A stretch of DNA of 16,096 nucleotides from Actinomycetes bacterium (GTDB taxonomy: Bacteria > Actinomycetota > Acidimicrobiia > Acidimicrobiales > Microtrichaceae): assembly GCA_023450775.1 (NCBI GenBank), contig JAEXGP010000412.1, positions 1-16,096 of the forward strand, written 5' to 3'. This document shows, piece after piece, positions 13,885-16,096 of this stretch (its first letter is position 1; every line of letters begins with the position of its first letter). The position numbers and the translations under genes were made by a program. Under the pieces are notes generated by a model, which saw only the letters and a program-made list of their open reading frames with translations, was not told where the DNA came from and did not search any database.

Positions 13885-16096
13885 CGGGACAGCAGACCGA
13901 CGGATCCGGTTGGTCGCTCGCGATCGACTTCGGGACCACGGCGACCACGGCGGCGATCGTCCGAGGCTCGGATGTGACGCTCGTGCGGTTCTCGTCGACG
14001 ACGCGCATGCCTTCGGGGGTCTTCGTCGACCCCGACGACGGGTTGCTCGCCGCGACGGCCGCGGTCAACCGCGGCGGAGCCGATCCGAGCCGGTACATCC
14101 GTACGCCCAAGCGCCACGTGGGCCGGGACGACGAGCTGGTGGTGGGCGGTGACGGCGTCAGCGTGACCGTGCTCGTGGCGAAGGTCCTGGGCACCGCCGT
14201 GGCCGAGGCGACGCGGCAGGCCGGCGGCTCGCCGCCCGATCACGTGGTGCTGACGCACCCGGCCCGCTGGGGGATCCCGGCGCAGCGTGTGCTCCAGGAC
14301 GCAGCGGTCCGCATCGGCATCGCTCCCGACGCAGTGCGCCTGGTGCCGGAGCCCGTGGCCGCGGGTCATGACGCCGCGACCGGTCGCAGCGGGGCCCGTG
14401 TGGCGGTCTACGACCTGGGTGGCGGCACGTTCGACGCCGTCGTGCTGGCGTGCGGTGACGACGGTTCGTGGTCGATGGCCGGCCGGCCGGGGGGCATCGA
14501 CCCCTTCGGCGGCGAGTCGATCGACGCCGCGCTGCACCGCCATCTGGTCACACAGGTCATGGAGGTGGATCCCGCGGCAGCCCCGTCGATCGACACCCCG
14601 GCGACCGCAGCGGAGCGCGGTCTGGCCCGCACCTGGTGGCGAGACCTCCGGGCCCTGAAGGAGGACCTGTCCGAGTCGTCCAGCTGCTCGATCGCCGTCC
14701 CGGGAACCGGGCACTCGTTGCTCGTGACCCGCGAGGAGCTGGAGGGCCTGATCGAGGCACCGCTCGCCCGCAGCCTGGACGAGTTCGAGCGCACGGTGCG
14801 TTCCGCGGGCATCGAGCCGGGAGACCTCACCGAGATCCTGCTGTGCGGCGACGCGTCGCGCATGCCGATCGTGGCGCGGATGGTGGCGGACCGGTTCGAC
14901 GGCGTCACGGTCAGGTCGGCCGACGACCCCAAGGGCGTCGTCGCCCGCGGGGCGGTGGCAGCCGCTGCCGCAGAGTCGAGCGCCGGGCTGGCACCGGTGG
15001 CCGACCTGTCCCCGGAGTCGGGCCAGTCCGACCCGACGGCGCCGGATCTCGTGGAGGTCGCGGCCGAATCCGGCCCGGTCGCGACGCCGGTGGACGGCAC
15101 CACGTCGACCGCACCGAGCTGGGTCCTCGACCCCGACCCGATCACTCCGGCCACCCCCGCGGGGTCGGATCGCGTCGAGCACCCGACCGCGTCCGCCCCC
15201 GCCGCCTCGGGACCCGCAGCAGGGATCCCGATCGTCGGCCCGGACGGCACGGTCCTGGAGGTGGTCGCGGCCGGCAACGCGCCGGCCACCGTCGAACCCG
15301 GGCCGACGGTCCCCGGAGCACCAGCCGGCCCGGTGGCCGGGACGTGGGGTCCGGTCGGGAGCGGTCCCGGCGGCACGCCGACGGGGAACGCGACCGGCGG
15401 ATCGACGGGGAACGGGAAGGTGGTCGCGCTGGTGGCGGTGATCCTCGTGGTGCTCGCGAGTGCGGCGGTCGGCGTCGGTCTGCTGGTCGCCGGCGGTGAC
15501 GACGACACCGCCGGCGGAGATGGCGGCGGGACCTCGGGGAGCGAGCTCGCGCTCCTCAAGGCGCACTTCGGGCTCACGGCGGCGCAGGACTGCACGTTCA
15601 CCGAGGATCCCCCGACGGCCAAGTGCTCCGACGCGGGTCCGGCCGAGATCCCCGAGGTCGCGGTGGCAGCGGCGTACGGCAAGCACGTGTCGGCCACCGA
15701 ACTCGCGAAGGACCTCGAGGGATACCGGGACGCGATCCCGTCCGATGCCGTCGTCTACGCCGACGGCGACTACATCGCCGACGGCAACGCCGAGTCGTCG
15801 TCGATCACCGGCACGCTGCTGTCCTTCGAGCACACGGACGAGAACGGCGACGTGGTCTACCGGATGGTCGCGTCGGAGACGATCGGCAACTACATCGTCG
15901 AGGTGTCCAGCTCCGACTACGACGCGGCCGAGTGGGCGCTCATCGAGGCGGTGGGCAGCTCGGGTCTGCGAGAGGCGGACGAGGCGTTCGGCACGGCGTT
16001 CGGCCTGGACGAGTTCGTCGGCTGCTGGCCGAACCTCACGATGCTGCTCGCCGAGGGTCCCGTCACCTCCTACGACTGCTGGAGCACCGGGATGGG
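13881..16096 (+). CDS. Membrane-spanning Hsp70-family ATPase (3' end missing)
   Basis: 738 visible residues, open at the right edge. The ATG overlaps the upstream stop (ATGA). The Hsp70 ATPase domain has phosphate 1 DFGTT (16-20), the connect region HPARWGIPAQ (126-135) and VPEPVAAG (155-162), phosphate 2 DLGGGTFD (178-185), and an adenosine motif CGDASRMP (322-329). The canonical adenosine motif is GGSSRMP-like, so it is slightly altered. The peptide-binding domain and lid are absent. A Pro/Ala/Gly-rich linker (about 370-512) leads to one TM helix (about 514-538) and a Gly/Asp stretch. The C-terminal domain has paired Cys (DCTFTEDPPTAKCSD; GCWPN...YDCW), suggesting disulfides outside the membrane. 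An inside-to-outside sensor or mechanical link is inferred, with GrpE at 6648 as possible exchange factor. Confidence 0.9.
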   Translation, partial: MTGQQTDGSGWSLAIDFGTTATTAAIVRGSDVTLVRFSSTTRMPSGVFVDPDDGLLAATAAVNRGGADPSRYIRTPKRHVGRDDELVVGGDGVSVTVLVAKVLGTAVAEATRQAGGSPPDHVVLTHPARWGIPAQRVLQDAAVRIGIAPDAVRLVPEPVAAGHDAATGRSGARVAVYDLGGGTFDAVVLACGDDGSWSMAGRPGGIDPFGGESIDAALHRHLVTQVMEVDPAAAPSIDTPATAAERGLARTWWRDLRALKEDLSESSSCSIAVPGTGHSLLVTREELEGLIEAPLARSLDEFERTVRSAGIEPGDLTEILLCGDASRMPIVARMVADRFDGVTVRSADDPKGVVARGAVAAAAAESSAGLAPVADLSPESGQSDPTAPDLVEVAAESGPVATPVDGTTSTAPSWVLDPDPITPATPAGSDRVEHPTASAPAASGPAAGIPIVGPDGTVLEVVAAGNAPATVEPGPTVPGAPAGPVAGTWGPVGSGPGGTPTGNATGGSTGNGKVVALVAVILVVLASAAVGVGLLVAGGDDDTAGGDGGGTSGSELALLKAHFGLTAAQDCTFTEDPPTAKCSDAGPAEIPEVAVAAAYGKHVSATELAKDLEGYRDAIPSDAVVYADGDYIADGNAESSSITGTLLSFEHTDENGDVVYRMVASETIGNYIVEVSSSDYDAAEWALIEAVGSSGLREADEAFGTAFGLDEFVGCWPNLTMLLAEGPVTSYDCWSTGM

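Noticed and set aside
13809..15833. Long minus-strand frame opposite the Hsp70 gene
   Set aside because: Arg/Gly/His-rich shadow; the plus frame has all Hsp70 motifs in order.

Overview
The window is very GC-rich, densely packed and free of RNA genes or transposases. It reads as a chromosomal segment of a high-GC actinobacterium. The Thr-rich surface protein with an LAxTG-type sorting signal, the LuxR-family ATPase regulator and a pair of IniA/IniC-like bacterial dynamins all fit Actinomycetota. An Acidimicrobiia-like lineage is possible, but I cannot prove it from sequence alone.

Left end (1-2552, minus strand): a two-gene surface module. A choice-of-anchor A family protein with a long Thr stalk and a LAFTG sorting motif is followed 7 bp later by a membrane protein that runs off the left edge. 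A sigma-28-like promoter candidate lies upstream. Positions 2798-3823 hold a DcrB/DUF1795-like protein (+) and a small PH-like membrane protein (-) that converge on each other.

Centre (4010-9830, plus strand): a tightly coupled five-gene operon with overlaps of 4, 4, 4 and 8 nt. It encodes a C39-like cysteine peptidase with Asp-rich repeats, an IniC-like dynamin GTPase, a membrane-anchored GrpE-like protein, an IniA-like dynamin GTPase with a hydrophobic membrane segment, and a very acidic, probably disordered protein. A convergent gene (9955-10806, minus) encodes a protein built almost entirely of Asp-rich calcium-type repeats like those at the start of the peptidase.

Right end (10989-16096, plus strand): a second operon. 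It has a possible Trp-rich small ORF, a large LuxR-type ATPase regulator, a small HTH protein, and an Hsp70-family ATPase. The Hsp70 lacks a normal substrate-binding domain; instead a Pro/Ala-rich linker, one membrane helix and a probably extracytoplasmic Cys-containing domain follow. It runs off the right edge.

The main discovery candidate is that four transcription units (DcrB-like, PH-like, peptidase/dynamin operon, repeat protein) share one promoter module. An upstream element TGGCACGR-N3-GRGGA is followed by a TACGSTC box (TANNNT-type -10) whose start lies 39 or 40 nt after the start of the element. This argues that the scattered genes are one co-regulated system. I infer an envelope-stress or membrane-remodelling machine in which two dynamins work with a membrane-anchored Hsp70/GrpE pair, a cysteine peptidase and calcium-type repeat proteins, probably under one of the local LuxR-type regulators.
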